The notes under the pieces: generated by a model
What the model saw: only the letters and a program-made list of their open reading frames with translations
What the model was told of the DNA's origin: nothing
The model's database searches: none
In this document: piece by piece, positions 51,101-61,576 of the stretch
Numbering within the stretch: the stretch's first letter is position 1
How the letters are laid out: each line of letters begins with the position of its first letter
Assembly: GCA_016702545.1 (NCBI GenBank)
Contig: JADJDT010000006.1
Location: 349,559 to 413,558 of the forward strand
Direction: 5' to 3'
DNA length: 64,000 nucleotides
Origin: Pseudomonadota bacterium
Lineage (GTDB): Bacteria; Myxococcota_A; Polyangia; GCA-2747355
Made by a program: the position numbers and the translations under genes

Positions 51101-52096
51101 TGGCCGCCGTGCTCAGCCTTGCGCCCCTGGTCGGCATGGTTGCCGCGTGCGCAGCGCTGATGCTGCCGCGCGCGACGTTCTATCGGCGGCAACGGCCGGC
51201 CGTGGCGAAGGTGCCTCGACCGACCCCACCGCGTGCGCTACCGCCCGCGGCGCCGGGCCGAGGTGCTCTCGACGCTCAACAGCGACCGCTTCGTCGACAA
51301 GGCCCCCCGTCAGGTCGTCGCCGAGTTGCTCGACGAGGCGCGCTACCTGTGCTCGGCACGGACCATGTACCGCGTGCTCGAGGCCGCCGGCGAGATCCGC
51401 GAGCGCCGCGACCAGCTCCGTCACCCGACCTACGTCAAGCCGGAGTTGCTCGCCACCGCGCCCAACCAGGTCTGGTCGTGGGACATCACCAAGCTCAAGG
51501 GTCCCGCGAAATGGACCCACTACCACCTCTACGTGATCCTCGACATCTTCAGTCGCTACGCCGTCGGCTGGATGGTCGCGGCGAAGGAGAGCGCTGCTCT
51601 GGCCCAGGAGCTGATCATCGAGGCCTGCACGCGGCAGGGCATCCAGCCCGGCCAGCTCACCATCCACGCCGACCGCGGCTCGCCGATGAAGGCGAAGTCC
51701 ACCGCCATGCTGTACGGCGACCTCGGCATCACCAAGAGCCACAGCCGACCGTACGTGTCCGACGACAATCCGTTCTCCGAGGCGCAGTTCAAGACCTTGA
51801 AGTACCGCCCCGAATTGCCCGATCGCTTCGGCTCGCTGCCGGGCGCTCGCGCCCTCGTCGCCCCGCTGTTGCACTGGTACAACGAGGAGCACTACCACTC
51901 AGGCATCGCGCTACTGACGCCGTCCGACCTCCACCACGGCCGTGCACCCGCCATCGTCGCCGCCCGCCAGCGCGTGCTCGACGCCGCGTACGCCGCCCAC
52001 CCTGAGCGCTTCGTTCGCGGTCTCCCGACCCACCCACTGCCGCCCTCCGAGGTCTGGATCAATCGGCCCGACCCGAGCGAAGGAGCGCTACAGTAA
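51097..52096 (+). pseudogene. IS3-family transposase OrfB (rve integrase core), one frameshift
   Basis: The N-terminus (LSLAPLVGMVAACAALMLPRATFYRRQRP) is in one frame; near 51235 a one-base indel moves it to another, which reads VLSTLNSDRFVDKAPRQVVAELLDEARYLCSARTMYRVL onward. The DDE core is complete: WSWDITKLKG (D), TIHADRGSPMKA (D) and DNPFSEAQFKTLKY (E). The C-terminus ends NRPDPSEGALQ. Apart from the single indel the gene is intact, so the element may have moved recently. Confidence 0.85.
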
Positions 52097-52157
52097 ATTC
52101 ACGTCGAGGCTGTCTCAAAGTCGTTGACACGCACCGCTCAACGCCGGACCCGCCTTC

Positions 52158-52841
<684 letters not shown>

Positions 52842-52843
52842 CC

Positions 52844-53278
52844 ATGCGCGTCATGGTGATGATCAAGGCAACGAAGAACTCCGAAGCCGGCGTGATGCCC
52901 AGCCAGGAGTTGCTGGCCGAGATGGGACGGTTCAACGAAACGCTCGTGAACGCGGGTGTGTTGCTCGCCGGTGAGGGTCTGCACCCGAGTCGGCGTGGTA
53001 AGCGGGTGCGATTCTCCGGCGGAAGCAAGGACGTGATCGACGGGCCCTTCGCTGCGCGCGAGGGACTCGTGGCCGGCTTCTGGCTCTGGAAAGTGGCGTC
53101 CATGGATGAGGCGCTCGCGTGGGTGAAGCGATGCCCCGAGCCCATGCCCGGCGAGGCAGCAGAGATCGAGATCCGCCCGGTCTTCGAGGACGACGATTTC
53201 GGCAGCGAACTCACTCCTGAGTTGAGGGCGCAGGAGGAGCGGTTGCGTGCCGAGGTCGAAAAGCGGCACCCCTCGTGA
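52844..53278 (+). CDS. YCII-related domain protein
   Basis: A 144-residue protein (MRVMVMIKATKNSEAG ...) with the DGPFAAREGLVAGFWLWKVASMDEALAWVKRCP core of the YCII/DGPF family, which adopts a ferredoxin-like fold. In many genomes such genes stand next to PhnB-like and ECF sigma factor genes, as a regulatory or detoxification cluster. Here the PhnB-like gene lies two bases upstream and the next gene overlaps its stop. Confidence 0.88.
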   Translation: MRVMVMIKATKNSEAGVMPSQELLAEMGRFNETLVNAGVLLAGEGLHPSRRGKRVRFSGGSKDVIDGPFAAREGLVAGFWLWKVASMDEALAWVKRCPEPMPGEAAEIEIRPVFEDDDFGSELTPELRAQEERLRAEVEKRHPS

Positions 53279-53425
53279 AACCCTCACCCGCGGATCGTAG
53301 CCCCGTTGAGGCGGTCAACGCCTACGACCGCGCCGTTCAAGCCCGCCATCGCGAGATCGTGGCCGTGCTCCATCGCGAGATCGCCGGCGTCCTGAAGAAG
53401 GCCGCCCAAGACCCCCAAGACCCGA
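53275..53425 (+). pseudogene. 5' fragment of an unidentified gene, cut by the RAYT-like element
   Basis: A GTG at 53275 overlaps the YCII stop (GTGA) and opens a frame reading PVEAVNAYDRAVQARHREIVAVLHREIAGVLKKAA before the RAYT-like element begins at about 53426. The native 3' part is missing: the sequence after the element belongs to a phage-tail sheath gene. Context would predict an ECF sigma factor after PhnB and YCII genes, but the residues do not clearly match one. Confidence 0.4.
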
Positions 53426-54682
53426 ACCGGGGTTGGTTTGGCGCCATGGCGGCGCGGCCGGTCTTCGGGCGAGCCGGAGCCGGCTTTCGGCCGAGGCGGC
53501 GAGGCGGGTGCTGTAACCGCGCGATTGTCCGTCGTGACGGCTCAGGCACATCGGTTGCTGACGTCCGAGCGCTGCATGAGCCTGCCGCGTCCCGTGATCG
53601 CGGGTGAGACGATCATGATCACGAGGCGCTGCACGCAGCGGCAGTTCCTGCTGCGCCCGTCCGCAGCCGTCAACGGCATCATCGGCTACTGCCTGGCGGT
53701 GGCCGCCGAGCGCTACGGCCTGCGACTCCACGCGTTCTGCGCGATGTCGAACCACCTGCACATCGTGGCGACCGACCTTCGCGGCGAGGCTCCCGAGTTC
53801 TGCCGCTGGCTCTTCGAGTTCACGGCGAAGTGCCTCAACGCGCATTGGGGCCGCTGGGAGAACCTGTGGGCTAGCGAGCAACCCTCGGTGGTGCGGCTCG
53901 CTGACGAGCAGGCCCAGCTCGCGAAGGCGGTCTACACGCTGACGAACCCCGTCGCCGCCGGTCTGGTGACGGAGCACCACCACTGGCCTGGCGTCATCAG
54001 CGCGCTCGCCCGGATGGCGCGCCCCTGGGTGTACAAGCGACCGGTCGGCTTTTTCCGCGAGCATGGTCCGCTGCCGCGCCACGCGACGTTGACCATGGCG
54101 CCGTTGCCGGCCCTGGCCCACGCATCGCAGGAGCAATACCTCGCCACGCTCCGCACGGCCGTCGTTACCCGCGAGGCCGAGCTTGCGCGGGAGCGCGGAA
54201 GCGCAGGCCGCAGCGTCCTCGGTCGCCGCCAGGTGCTGCGGCAATCCGCCTTCAGCTTACCCGGGAGCTCCGAGCCGCGCCGGCAACCGAGGCCACGTGT
54301 GGCCGGCGGCAACAAGTGGGCTCGCATCGAAGCGCCAGGTTATCGCGACGCCTGGCTCCAGTGGCGCGCGGGCGCCCGCGGGGTGGTCTTCCCCTGCGGG
54401 ACCTACGCACTGCGCGTGTACGCGGGCGTCTGCTGCGCCCAGGCTCCGTGAGCGGCCACGCGCGGATCGTTCTCGCTCATCCGAACGCCGTCCCCCACCA
54501 CCGCTCGCCGCAGCGCCGCGCCACAGCTCCGCCGCGGGCACATTCCAGCCCCGAACGCCGCCGCTGCAACGTCGTCGCGGCCCATGCAGAGGCCCCTGCT
54601 GCGCCCGAACGAACCGCCCCGCTCGCCCTCGCTCGCCATCCGCGGCAGACCCGTTGCGTCATGCCTTTTCACGAACCCTGGT
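53426..54682 (+). mobile_element. RAYT-like (IS200/Y1-type) element, copy 1
   Basis: Nearly identical over its whole length to the copy at 62720-64000. The ends form short inverted repeats, ACCGGGGTTGGT at the left and ACCAGGGTTCGT as the reverse complement of the right end. Length 1257 bp. Left flank is a YCII-linked gene fragment, right flank the C-terminal part of a tail sheath gene, so this insertion marks a rearrangement junction. Confidence 0.8.
53576..54451 (+). CDS. RAYT-like Y1 transposase, copy 1
   Basis: About 291 residues starting MSLPRPVIAGETIMITRRC. It has the HUH nuclease motif in CAMSNHLHIVATD (His-Leu-His) and the catalytic-Tyr region VYTLTNPVAAGLV, which corresponds to the Y-x-x-NPvrAgL signature of REP-associated tyrosine transposases. 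Compared with copy 2 it lacks eight codons near the C-terminus (ARIEA-PGYRDAW versus ARIEALARLRSFIAGYRDAW). Such proteins act on hairpin DNA; no companion REP array was identified nearby. Confidence 0.85.
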   Translation: MSLPRPVIAGETIMITRRCTQRQFLLRPSAAVNGIIGYCLAVAAERYGLRLHAFCAMSNHLHIVATDLRGEAPEFCRWLFEFTAKCLNAHWGRWENLWASEQPSVVRLADEQAQLAKAVYTLTNPVAAGLVTEHHHWPGVISALARMARPWVYKRPVGFFREHGPLPRHATLTMAPLPALAHASQEQYLATLRTAVVTREAELARERGSAGRSVLGRRQVLRQSAFSLPGSSEPRRQPRPRVAGGNKWARIEAPGYRDAWLQWRAGARGVVFPCGTYALRVYAGVCCAQAP

Positions 54683-54683
54683 C

Positions 54684-55132
<449 letters not shown>

Positions 55133-55146
55133 GGAGGTGAACGAAC

Positions 55147-55608
<462 letters not shown>

Positions 55609-55611
55609 GAT

Positions 55612-57471
55612 CTACGGGACCACTCGGGGGCCAAGGTGGCTCTTGAAGTTCGCTCTCTCGGGAAGCTCTACCAAGTCGAGAGTGTTCCGCTCCAATCCAA
55701 ACCGCACGAACTCAGCAACGGGCCCCTCGCCATCTCTTGCTAGGCAGCCCAAGTGGCCAAGCACAACGACGGCGTCCCGTGCCCGAGAAAGCGCAACGTT
55801 TAGGCGATGGCGATCCAGAAGGAACTGAACCCGTCCACCGCTCCTGGTCATCAAGAGGATGACCACGTCGGCTTCGCCGCCCTGTACGGCATCGACCGTT
55901 GTAGCCTGGATGTCGAAGGCGAAACGCGCATCAGCGATCTCCTGTTCGACGGCCATCCGTTGCGCCTCGTAGGGGCAGACAACGAGCACATTCCAGCGCT
56001 TGTCCCTTGCGCGCGTGTGAAGTCGATCAAGAAGGACGTGAAGCGCAGCCCGTTCCGTGGGGTTCTCAATAGACTCTGACTTTCGGCTCCTCCGATGCCG
56101 GTAGTCCTGGACCTTCGAGAAGTCGACGAACACCAGCCTGCGACTGGTCAGCGCCCACTCCCGCTCTCTGCGGTGCGATTCCAGCCGGCCGTCGTAGAAA
56201 AGCGCACCTACTGCATCGCCGATATCCTCGTGCATCCGGTACTGCATCGTCAGCATGCCCTTGTTCTCAGGGGGCAGCTGCTCGAATACTTCTCGGAACA
56301 TGTTTCGCCGCAGCAGTTCCTCCACCTCACGCATCGACAACCGATAGCCGATGTCCTCATCCAACACGTCCGTCGTGATCGTCGGAGGCAGCTGGTTGTG
56401 GTCACCAACCAGGATCACCCTGCGCGCCACCGATGCTGGCAAGAGCAGCTCGGCCCCGAAAGCCTTTCCGGCCTCGTCGACAATTGCAATATCGAATGTC
56501 CGATTCGACAGCGCGTAGTCACGACGGGCCATTCCCACGCAGGTCGCCACGTGGATGTGCCGTGGCCCGAGAAGCCACTTAGCGGCAGCCTCGCGTCCCT
56601 CCCTTGTCGCAAGCAGCGCAGCCCACCGTTGCCACGACTCCGAGTCCCGCAGACCGTCGCCGGGGTTCCGGTTCAACCCTTCGAGCAGTCGAACGTGCCA
56701 GACGGGCTCCAGTGCCGACCCCCGAACTCGCTCGGCGCTCCCGTAGCGGACCGTCTCCTCGGAGAGCCTTCCCGCCTGAACCAGAAGGTCCGTGACGAGC
56801 TTCGTGATTGCGACGTGAGTAGGGGCGGTAACCAGAACGCTAGGCCACGACGCCTCCTTGCCTGGCTCAAGCAGAGACAGCAGCCACTTCACAAGGAGAG
56901 TTGTCTTCCCGGTGCCGGGCGGTCCCCAGATCGCGGTGACGCTGGCATCGGACCTCAGAACTCCCTCACCCGCCTCCCGCCCCAAGTGCCTATTAGGCAA
57001 GGGGTCGCCCGACAGTCCCAGGAGTGCCCCGTGGACTCCAGCTGAAGCGAATTTGCCGAGGATGGCATTCTCAAGCGCCCTTGAGAGCGCCTGTTGCTGC
57101 GATCCCTCTCCCGCCAACTCTAAGCGAGTCAGTCCAAATGGGTTGATCTCGACGTGAGTGGCCTCGGCAGGGGCGTCGAGTTCAATCCGACAGATTCCCA
57201 GGTCCCGGTCGACCCAGGACGCGCGGGCCACGTCCCAGCTGGACTCGTGACCGACAGCCCGAAGGCGAGTGTCGCCACCCGCGGAGAGCGCGTTGTCCAG
57301 CCATGGAGGAGGCTCTCTCTCTGCAATCGTGCCGACGATGACCCGTCCCCCGCTATGGACCTCGCCTGCAAGGAACCCGCATGTTCCCGTAGTTTGGAGA
57401 TGCTCCTGCTGGTCTTGGTAGATCAGCGAGAGCTTGCGCAGCCTTAGCGCGGCCCTGCGCTGAAGCAGCAT
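55612..57471 (-). CDS. UPF1-like superfamily 1 helicase
   Basis: 619 residues with all main SF1 motifs: I GPPGTGKTT (about 183-191), II VDEAG (331-335), III GDHNQLPP (356-363), IV MQYRMHEDIG (409-418), V TVDAVQGGEADVVILL (525-540) and VI NVALSRARD (558-566). The N-terminal 180 residues are not recognised. This AAA_11/AAA_12 layout belongs to the UPF1/DNA2/IGHMBP2 group, which translocate 5'-3' on RNA or DNA. The frame remains open about 80 bases upstream of the ATG without another usual start and reads plausibly (VEAIHAELGSQKQ), so the N-terminus is uncertain. Last gene of the cassette operon. Confidence 0.9.
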   Translation of the reverse strand: MLLQRRAALRLRKLSLIYQDQQEHLQTTGTCGFLAGEVHSGGRVIVGTIAEREPPPWLDNALSAGGDTRLRAVGHESSWDVARASWVDRDLGICRIELDAPAEATHVEINPFGLTRLELAGEGSQQQALSRALENAILGKFASAGVHGALLGLSGDPLPNRHLGREAGEGVLRSDASVTAIWGPPGTGKTTLLVKWLLSLLEPGKEASWPSVLVTAPTHVAITKLVTDLLVQAGRLSEETVRYGSAERVRGSALEPVWHVRLLEGLNRNPGDGLRDSESWQRWAALLATREGREAAAKWLLGPRHIHVATCVGMARRDYALSNRTFDIAIVDEAGKAFGAELLLPASVARRVILVGDHNQLPPTITTDVLDEDIGYRLSMREVEELLRRNMFREVFEQLPPENKGMLTMQYRMHEDIGDAVGALFYDGRLESHRREREWALTSRRLVFVDFSKVQDYRHRRSRKSESIENPTERAALHVLLDRLHTRARDKRWNVLVVCPYEAQRMAVEQEIADARFAFDIQATTVDAVQGGEADVVILLMTRSGGRVQFLLDRHRLNVALSRARDAVVVLGHLGCLARDGEGPVAEFVRFGLERNTLDLVELPERANFKSHLGPRVVP

Positions 57472-57506
57472 TTGCTTCTGGCTGCCCAGTTCGGCGTGGA
57501 TCGCCT

Positions 57507-58718
57507 CTACGAACCAGAAGCGAACAGCGTGCGGTCTGCTTCCTTGTCATCGTCAGTGCCGGGCACAAACGCAGTGAGCGCCGCGTGAAAGCGAATCGAA
57601 ACCTGTGGGTTGGGCTCTCCGAACAAGACGTCGTCCAGGACGAATGCCTGTTGTTCTCCACTGGTGGTCGTCACCAGAGTCACCGCTCCGAGAGAGAATG
57701 CGACCTGGCCTGAATCGAGTAGATGCAGTCGCCACGGGGCGGCTTGAAGCGATCCGTCGGAAATCTGATCGTACGCCTTCACCAGCTTGGGCAACCGGTT
57801 TTCTTCGACCGAAAGAAGGATAGGCGACCAGTACTTGCGACTACCTTCCACGCGAGGATGCACTCGAACGCGAAGAGGCTGCTTGCTCCCTCTCCCAACA
57901 TCCTCCTGCAGAGTCCACACCTCAGGATAGACCTCAGTGATCGATTCCGGCGTAAGCCAGGAGTAGTCTTGGGCTCCTCTGCATGGCAGCAGGAGTGACG
58001 CACCAACGTATTGAAGGTGTATTCCCTCGCGGTCGCGGCTGACAACCTTCGCGGCAATAGCGCCGCCGCCGTCAAGGAGGTTCGCTTCGAGTAAGCCGGC
58101 CCCGGTTGTCGACACGCGAGCGGTGTGCTTCCTGTGGTCGACGTCGAACAACATCGCTCGTCCATCGAGGTCGCCGGACCAGTCGTCCACTCTTAGTCGA
58201 TAACCGTGCAACTGGCGTGGAGCATCGCCGTCGAAATGCACGAGCCCCCCTTCCCTGGGGAAGTCGTTGGGCAGCTGCAGAGCAGCGGGTGTGGGCACCT
58301 CGGCGGAATCCCCGCTCGCGACCCCCGACAGCGTCGCCTTCAGCAGAGTGAGATAGGCTCGCTCACTCTCGATGCGGCTCAGTGCGAGTTCGAGTTCGAG
58401 GACGACCTGCAGGAACGACTCTCGCTCACGGCTACCGAAGCGCTGTTGGAGGATGGCGTGCGCTTTGGCTTGGCATGTGGCGAGTTCGGTGGCGATGGCG
58501 TCGCGGGTTGCTAGTTCCTGTTCGATCAGCTCGCGCAGGCGGTCGACGTACTTCCCGATCAGAATCCGGCGAGCCTTTGCGTCCGCGCCACGGATCTGAG
58601 CGAGTTCCGCCTCCAATTGGTCGATCTGCTCCTGGACCTTCGCCGTTCTGCGGCCGTTCCACCAACTCACGGCGTTCGCGGTCAGGCTGATGCCAGCGAT
58701 GGCGAGAAGCAAAAACAC
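57507..58718 (-). CDS. Membrane-anchored coiled-coil protein of unknown function
   Basis: 403 residues. An N-terminal membrane helix (MFLLLAIAGISLTANAVSWW) is followed by a coiled coil at about 25-80 (VQEQIDQLEAELAQIRGADAKA ...) and a second helical stretch at 90-130. The rest (about 150-395) is strand-rich with no Cys-based or catalytic motif I can name (for example YRLRVDDWSGDLDGRAMLFDVD; QPLRVRVHPRVEG; QVSIRFHAALTAFVPGTDDD). It precedes the helicase by 35 bases on the same strand. A membrane sensor or effector subunit is a reasonable guess, no more. Confidence 0.7.
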   Translation of the reverse strand: MFLLLAIAGISLTANAVSWWNGRRTAKVQEQIDQLEAELAQIRGADAKARRILIGKYVDRLRELIEQELATRDAIATELATCQAKAHAILQQRFGSRERESFLQVVLELELALSRIESERAYLTLLKATLSGVASGDSAEVPTPAALQLPNDFPREGGLVHFDGDAPRQLHGYRLRVDDWSGDLDGRAMLFDVDHRKHTARVSTTGAGLLEANLLDGGGAIAAKVVSRDREGIHLQYVGASLLLPCRGAQDYSWLTPESITEVYPEVWTLQEDVGRGSKQPLRVRVHPRVEGSRKYWSPILLSVEENRLPKLVKAYDQISDGSLQAAPWRLHLLDSGQVAFSLGAVTLVTTTSGEQQAFVLDDVLFGEPNPQVSIRFHAALTAFVPGTDDDKEADRTLFASGS

Positions 58719-58753
58719 GGCGTCTATCTCTCCTGCCTGCTGGGGGCTACTTG

Positions 58754-59245
58754 CTACTTCCTCAGCTGAACGATGCGGTCCGAAAGCTGAAGGAGGTATT
58801 GGCGCGCCTCCTTCTTGGTCTCTTCCGAGAGGTCCGCATGGGTTGCCTGCTTCATGACCTCGTCAAAGAGAGCGAGTAATCGCTGCTGCACTTCCCTGGA
58901 CTGATCAAGCTCCTCCAAGCGCGGCTTGTTCTGTTCCTGCGCGGTCTCTAGGTCGACCGCAGCCTTTCTCACTGCAGCTTCCGCAGCGCTTACGCGACCC
59001 TCCCACTCTGCACGAGTCGCCTGCAGCTCGTTGTGGGACTTGAAGACCTCGAACAGCGCCCGGGTCGCCGCGATAGCCTCTTGGGCGACCTGCAGACGAG
59101 CCACCTCAACCTTGGCGGCTCCCTCAATGCCGGCGCGCTGGGTCTTCAGCATCTCGCTGCGAACCCGATCAGACACCTGAATGTCTCCGGTGGATGCTGG
59201 CACGGTCGTGATTCCGGTTGGCAGTTTCAGTTTGTCGTCAGCCAT
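58754..59245 (-). CDS. Coiled-coil hypothetical protein
   Basis: 163 residues from the ATG at 59245, which follows TTGGAGGAACACAC, a strong ribosome site. After a short N-terminus (MADDKLKLPTGITTV) almost the entire chain is predicted helix with heptad-like patterning (GAAKVEVARLQVAQEAIAA; VSAAEAAVRKAAVDLETAQEQN; SREVQQRLLALFDEVMKQA). No membrane segment. It resembles phage-shock/TelA-like coiled coils only superficially. Located 35 bases upstream of the membrane-anchored coiled-coil gene; possibly they form a complex. Confidence 0.7.
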   Translation of the reverse strand: MADDKLKLPTGITTVPASTGDIQVSDRVRSEMLKTQRAGIEGAAKVEVARLQVAQEAIAATRALFEVFKSHNELQATRAEWEGRVSAAEAAVRKAAVDLETAQEQNKPRLEELDQSREVQQRLLALFDEVMKQATHADLSEETKKEARQYLLQLSDRIVQLRK

Positions 59246-59259
59246 GTGTGTTCCTCCAA

Positions 59260-59760
59260 TTACGCAGAAGACTCGTTGTAGTTCCCGATCGCATGGCGCA
59301 GGTCGGACCATGCGCTGTCTAGCATTTCAAGCTGCCTGTCGAAGGCCTCGAGGTCTGGAAGGTCTGATGAACGGATGGCATGGAGCTCAACCCATGCGAG
59401 TTTGCATGTGCTTGCACAGACGAGGACGAGCTCACCGAGTCTGCGCTGCACGTCCTTCTTCATAGCGATCTCTTCTTTTGCCAGGTCCAGTTGTTCCGAC
59501 AGCTGTTCGCGTTCCAGACGAAGACGCTCCTCCTCGTGGGGGATGAACCTACGCAGTCCATCCCTGTGCTCCTTGGCGCGCGATAGTTTCAGATATGAAT
59601 CCACCGCTTCTGCGACGGATACCACGGCTTCGAGCACAAGCAGGGCAGGGTTGGCCTTCGATGCAGCTCTGGTCAACCCCTTCTTCAACCCGTGCTTGAC
59701 GGCAAGCCGCGCGCTGCTGCCCATGAACGTGAGAGCGTGCCTCGGGATGCGCGCAGCCAT
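59260..59760 (-). CDS. Helical hypothetical protein with hydrophobic segment and coiled coil
   Basis: 166 residues. A basic N-terminus (AARIPRHALTFMGSSARLAVKHGLKKGLTR) leads to a hydrophobic segment ANPALLVLEAVVSVAEAVDSYL (about 37-58), then a coiled coil rich in Glu/Arg/Leu (HEEERLRLEREQLSEQLDLAKEEIA). The C-terminal helices end HAIGNYNESSA. ATG at 59760 directly follows the preceding stop (TAGATG), with GGTGAGG as ribosome site. Unknown family; the amphipathic and hydrophobic parts suggest membrane contact. Confidence 0.68.
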   Translation of the reverse strand: MAARIPRHALTFMGSSARLAVKHGLKKGLTRAASKANPALLVLEAVVSVAEAVDSYLKLSRAKEHRDGLRRFIPHEEERLRLEREQLSEQLDLAKEEIAMKKDVQRRLGELVLVCASTCKLAWVELHAIRSSDLPDLEAFDRQLEMLDSAWSDLRHAIGNYNESSA

Positions 59761-60000
59761 CTACCTCACCCCCGCGATACACCATGACTCAGCCTGCAGG
59801 TGCTTCACTTCTTCGCCGGATGGTAGCGGAAGCGCGTTGCCCTTGAGATCGGGCATGGCCGGAAAGACTGAGCACTTCCGCTCGCGAAAGCGAACGCGGG
59901 CTTCGTCGCGTAGAAGCCAGAGCGTCTTGGTGTTTGGTTCAAAGTACAAGGTGGCAACGGGATTCCCATTCTTGCGAACCAATGCGCTCGCGCGCACCAT
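59761..60000 (-). CDS. Small hypothetical protein
   Basis: 79 residues starting at the ATG at 60000, which overlaps the stop of the S1-domain gene (TGATG). The sequence MVRASALVRKNGNPVATLYFEPNTKTLWLLRDEARVRF suggests a compact beta fold; two cysteines occur (RKCSVF, SWCIAGVR). The coupling upstream and the adjacent TAGATG downstream mean it is translated as part of the cassette. No known domain. Confidence 0.62.
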   Translation of the reverse strand: MVRASALVRKNGNPVATLYFEPNTKTLWLLRDEARVRFRERKCSVFPAMPDLKGNALPLPSGEEVKHLQAESWCIAGVR

Positions 60001-61313
60001 CAAGAAGTCACGGCACCGAGATGCGACGTGCGCCGGACGAAACGGCGCAGAGCCAATCGGGTCAAAGGCCCCCAGAGACCGGCGAGAAGCCAATGTTCTG
60101 GCGTGGGTATGTACACCGCCTTCCAGGGGCGTGAACCATCGCGCCGCAGGAAGACGTGCATTCGATCGTCCTCTTGGAGATGGGACAGGAGCTCGCGCTT
60201 CTCTGCTGTCACGATGCGGTCAATGAGAAGCTCCGGGATGGATTCGTCAGAGGCGCGCGCGAACTCCTCTTCTGCCTGCTTGTTGAAAGGCGGACGTGGC
60301 CAGGAAGGCGGGTAGTCGGCAGCAGCGGAGCTGCTTCCTGCCCCCACGAACTGGGCGGACGGGTGAGCCGAACTCACGAAGAGACCGCGAATTGGGTCGG
60401 CGGTGAGGGCGCGGGCAAGCGACACGGCTTCAGCGAGGCGCTTCCCTTTCGCCGTTGGGCGCCAGTCCTTCACCAGTCCTTCCGAGGCAAGCACTTGATG
60501 GACGCCTTCGAGCGTCTGGCGAGGCAACCCTGTTGTGGCCTGGATGTTCTCGGGCGACCTTGCGCCGACAAGCTCCTCGAGGAGATAGAGGACTACGGGA
60601 TCGCAAGCGCGCGGTGTTCTCGCGACGGCGGACACCTTGAATGGTAGGCCGCTGAATGCCACCGGAATGATCGGAGACTCGGGCTGCGGAATAGCAGCTC
60701 GGATGCTGCCCACAGCCTTTGCTCTGCGCTGCCTCTTGTCGTTCAACCAACCATCGGGAAGCTCGACGCGCAGGATCTCAACAGTAACCGGCTGCCCGAG
60801 GGACACCGCTTCGGAGGGGTGGTCGATCCAGCTCCACGCCAACTCGGTGATGGGAACCCAAACCTCGAACTCTCCTGCGTCGAGGATCGCCCCCCGGTCC
60901 TTCAGATCGGACACGTGACCATCAATGCGGTCGCCAGGAGAGAGACGCGATAGGGCCGCACGCGCTTTGGCTTCCGAGGCCCCGTTGATGCTCCCGACCC
61001 ACTCATCAGGTCGCTTCTCACTCGGGCCAAGAAGGACGAAGTCAACGGTCTGCCCCTCGTGCAAAACGGCTGAGGGGTGCTCTATGTACTCGTCGGACAT
61101 CTCGCGGAGGAAGATGACGGCCTTGACGTCTGACGCCTGGACCTTCGCAAAGGTGTTGCCGATATACTCGACCACGCCGGTCCGCACCGAGCCGGCCTCG
61201 AGTCCGCGTCGGGCGGTCCTTCGTGGTGCGGCACTGGGCTGCGGCGCTCTCGCGGCTGGAGTCTCGGTCTCGCCCCAACCAAGGAACGAGAGGAGATCAT
61301 TCCAGAGACCCAC
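60000..61313 (-). CDS. Two S1-like domains plus winged-helix protein
   Basis: 437 residues, GTG start. Two S1/OB-fold repeats are evident: about 41-110 (GSVRTGVVEYIGNTFAKVQ ... FLREMSDEYIEHPSAVLHEGQTVDFVLLG) and about 124-190 (LSPGDRIDGHVSDLKDRGAIL ... VPITELAWSWIDHPSEAVSLGQPVTVEILRVE). Residues about 238-296 look like a winged helix (LYLLEELVGARSPENIQATTGLPRQTLEGVHQVLASEGLV). S1 domains usually bind RNA, the winged helix DNA. The C-terminal 130 residues are unassigned. It heads the structural genes of the cassette and could act as nucleic-acid sensor for the helicase. Confidence 0.75.
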   Translation of the reverse strand: MGLWNDLLSFLGWGETETPAARAPQPSAAPRRTARRGLEAGSVRTGVVEYIGNTFAKVQASDVKAVIFLREMSDEYIEHPSAVLHEGQTVDFVLLGPSEKRPDEWVGSINGASEAKARAALSRLSPGDRIDGHVSDLKDRGAILDAGEFEVWVPITELAWSWIDHPSEAVSLGQPVTVEILRVELPDGWLNDKRQRRAKAVGSIRAAIPQPESPIIPVAFSGLPFKVSAVARTPRACDPVVLYLLEELVGARSPENIQATTGLPRQTLEGVHQVLASEGLVKDWRPTAKGKRLAEAVSLARALTADPIRGLFVSSAHPSAQFVGAGSSSAAADYPPSWPRPPFNKQAEEEFARASDESIPELLIDRIVTAEKRELLSHLQEDDRMHVFLRRDGSRPWKAVYIPTPEHWLLAGLWGPLTRLALRRFVRRTSHLGAVTS

Positions 61314-61357
61314 CGGTCCCCCCTTCGTTCATGCCGAACAGGCAGTGGTAACGGGTC

Positions 61358-61576
61358 CTACCTTGCATGGCCGCCCCGATCAGGTCCGGTGCTCGGCCGC
61401 TGCTTCAGCATCCACTCGTCGACCTCGGGGCGGAAGAAGCGCCACTGGCCCGCGACCTTCGAGCAGGGAATCTCACCGCCCTGGGCCATGGCGTAGAGCT
61501 TCGACCGGCTCAGCTTCAGGTACTCGGCGACCTCTTCGATCGTCATCCACTCGGGCGGGCTCTCGGTTTTCGCCAC
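61358..61576 (-). CDS. Excisionase-like helix-turn-helix protein
   Basis: 72 residues, GTG start with AGGAG seven bases upstream. WMTIEEVAEYLKLSRSKLYAMAQGGEIPCSKVAGQWRFFRPEVDEWM is the MerR-like winged helix of excisionase/DNA-binding (HTH_17) proteins. It is first in the cassette operon, 44 bases ahead of the S1-domain gene, so it is either the cassette's transcription regulator or a remnant recombination factor. No integrase gene is seen. Confidence 0.85.
   Translation of the reverse strand: MAKTESPPEWMTIEEVAEYLKLSRSKLYAMAQGGEIPCSKVAGQWRFFRPEVDEWMLKQRPSTGPDRGGHAR

Larger units (their letters stand above)
50555..52130 (+). mobile_element. IS3-family insertion sequence
   Basis: Ends are related inverted repeats: GTGCCAACGTGACTGAGACAGC near 50555-50576 and, in reverse complement, GTGTCAACGACTTTGAGACAGC near 52130. 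It carries orfA and orfB in the usual overlapping order. It truncates the IS4 transposase on the left and the PhnB-like gene on the right; no clear target duplication is seen, so an adjacent deletion probably accompanied or followed insertion. End positions are good to a few bases. Confidence 0.8.

Noticed and set aside
61358..61576. Cassette as an integrase-type mobile element because of the excisionase-like gene
   Set aside because: No integrase, attachment-site repeat or tRNA was found at either edge; excisionase-like HTH proteins often serve as ordinary regulators.
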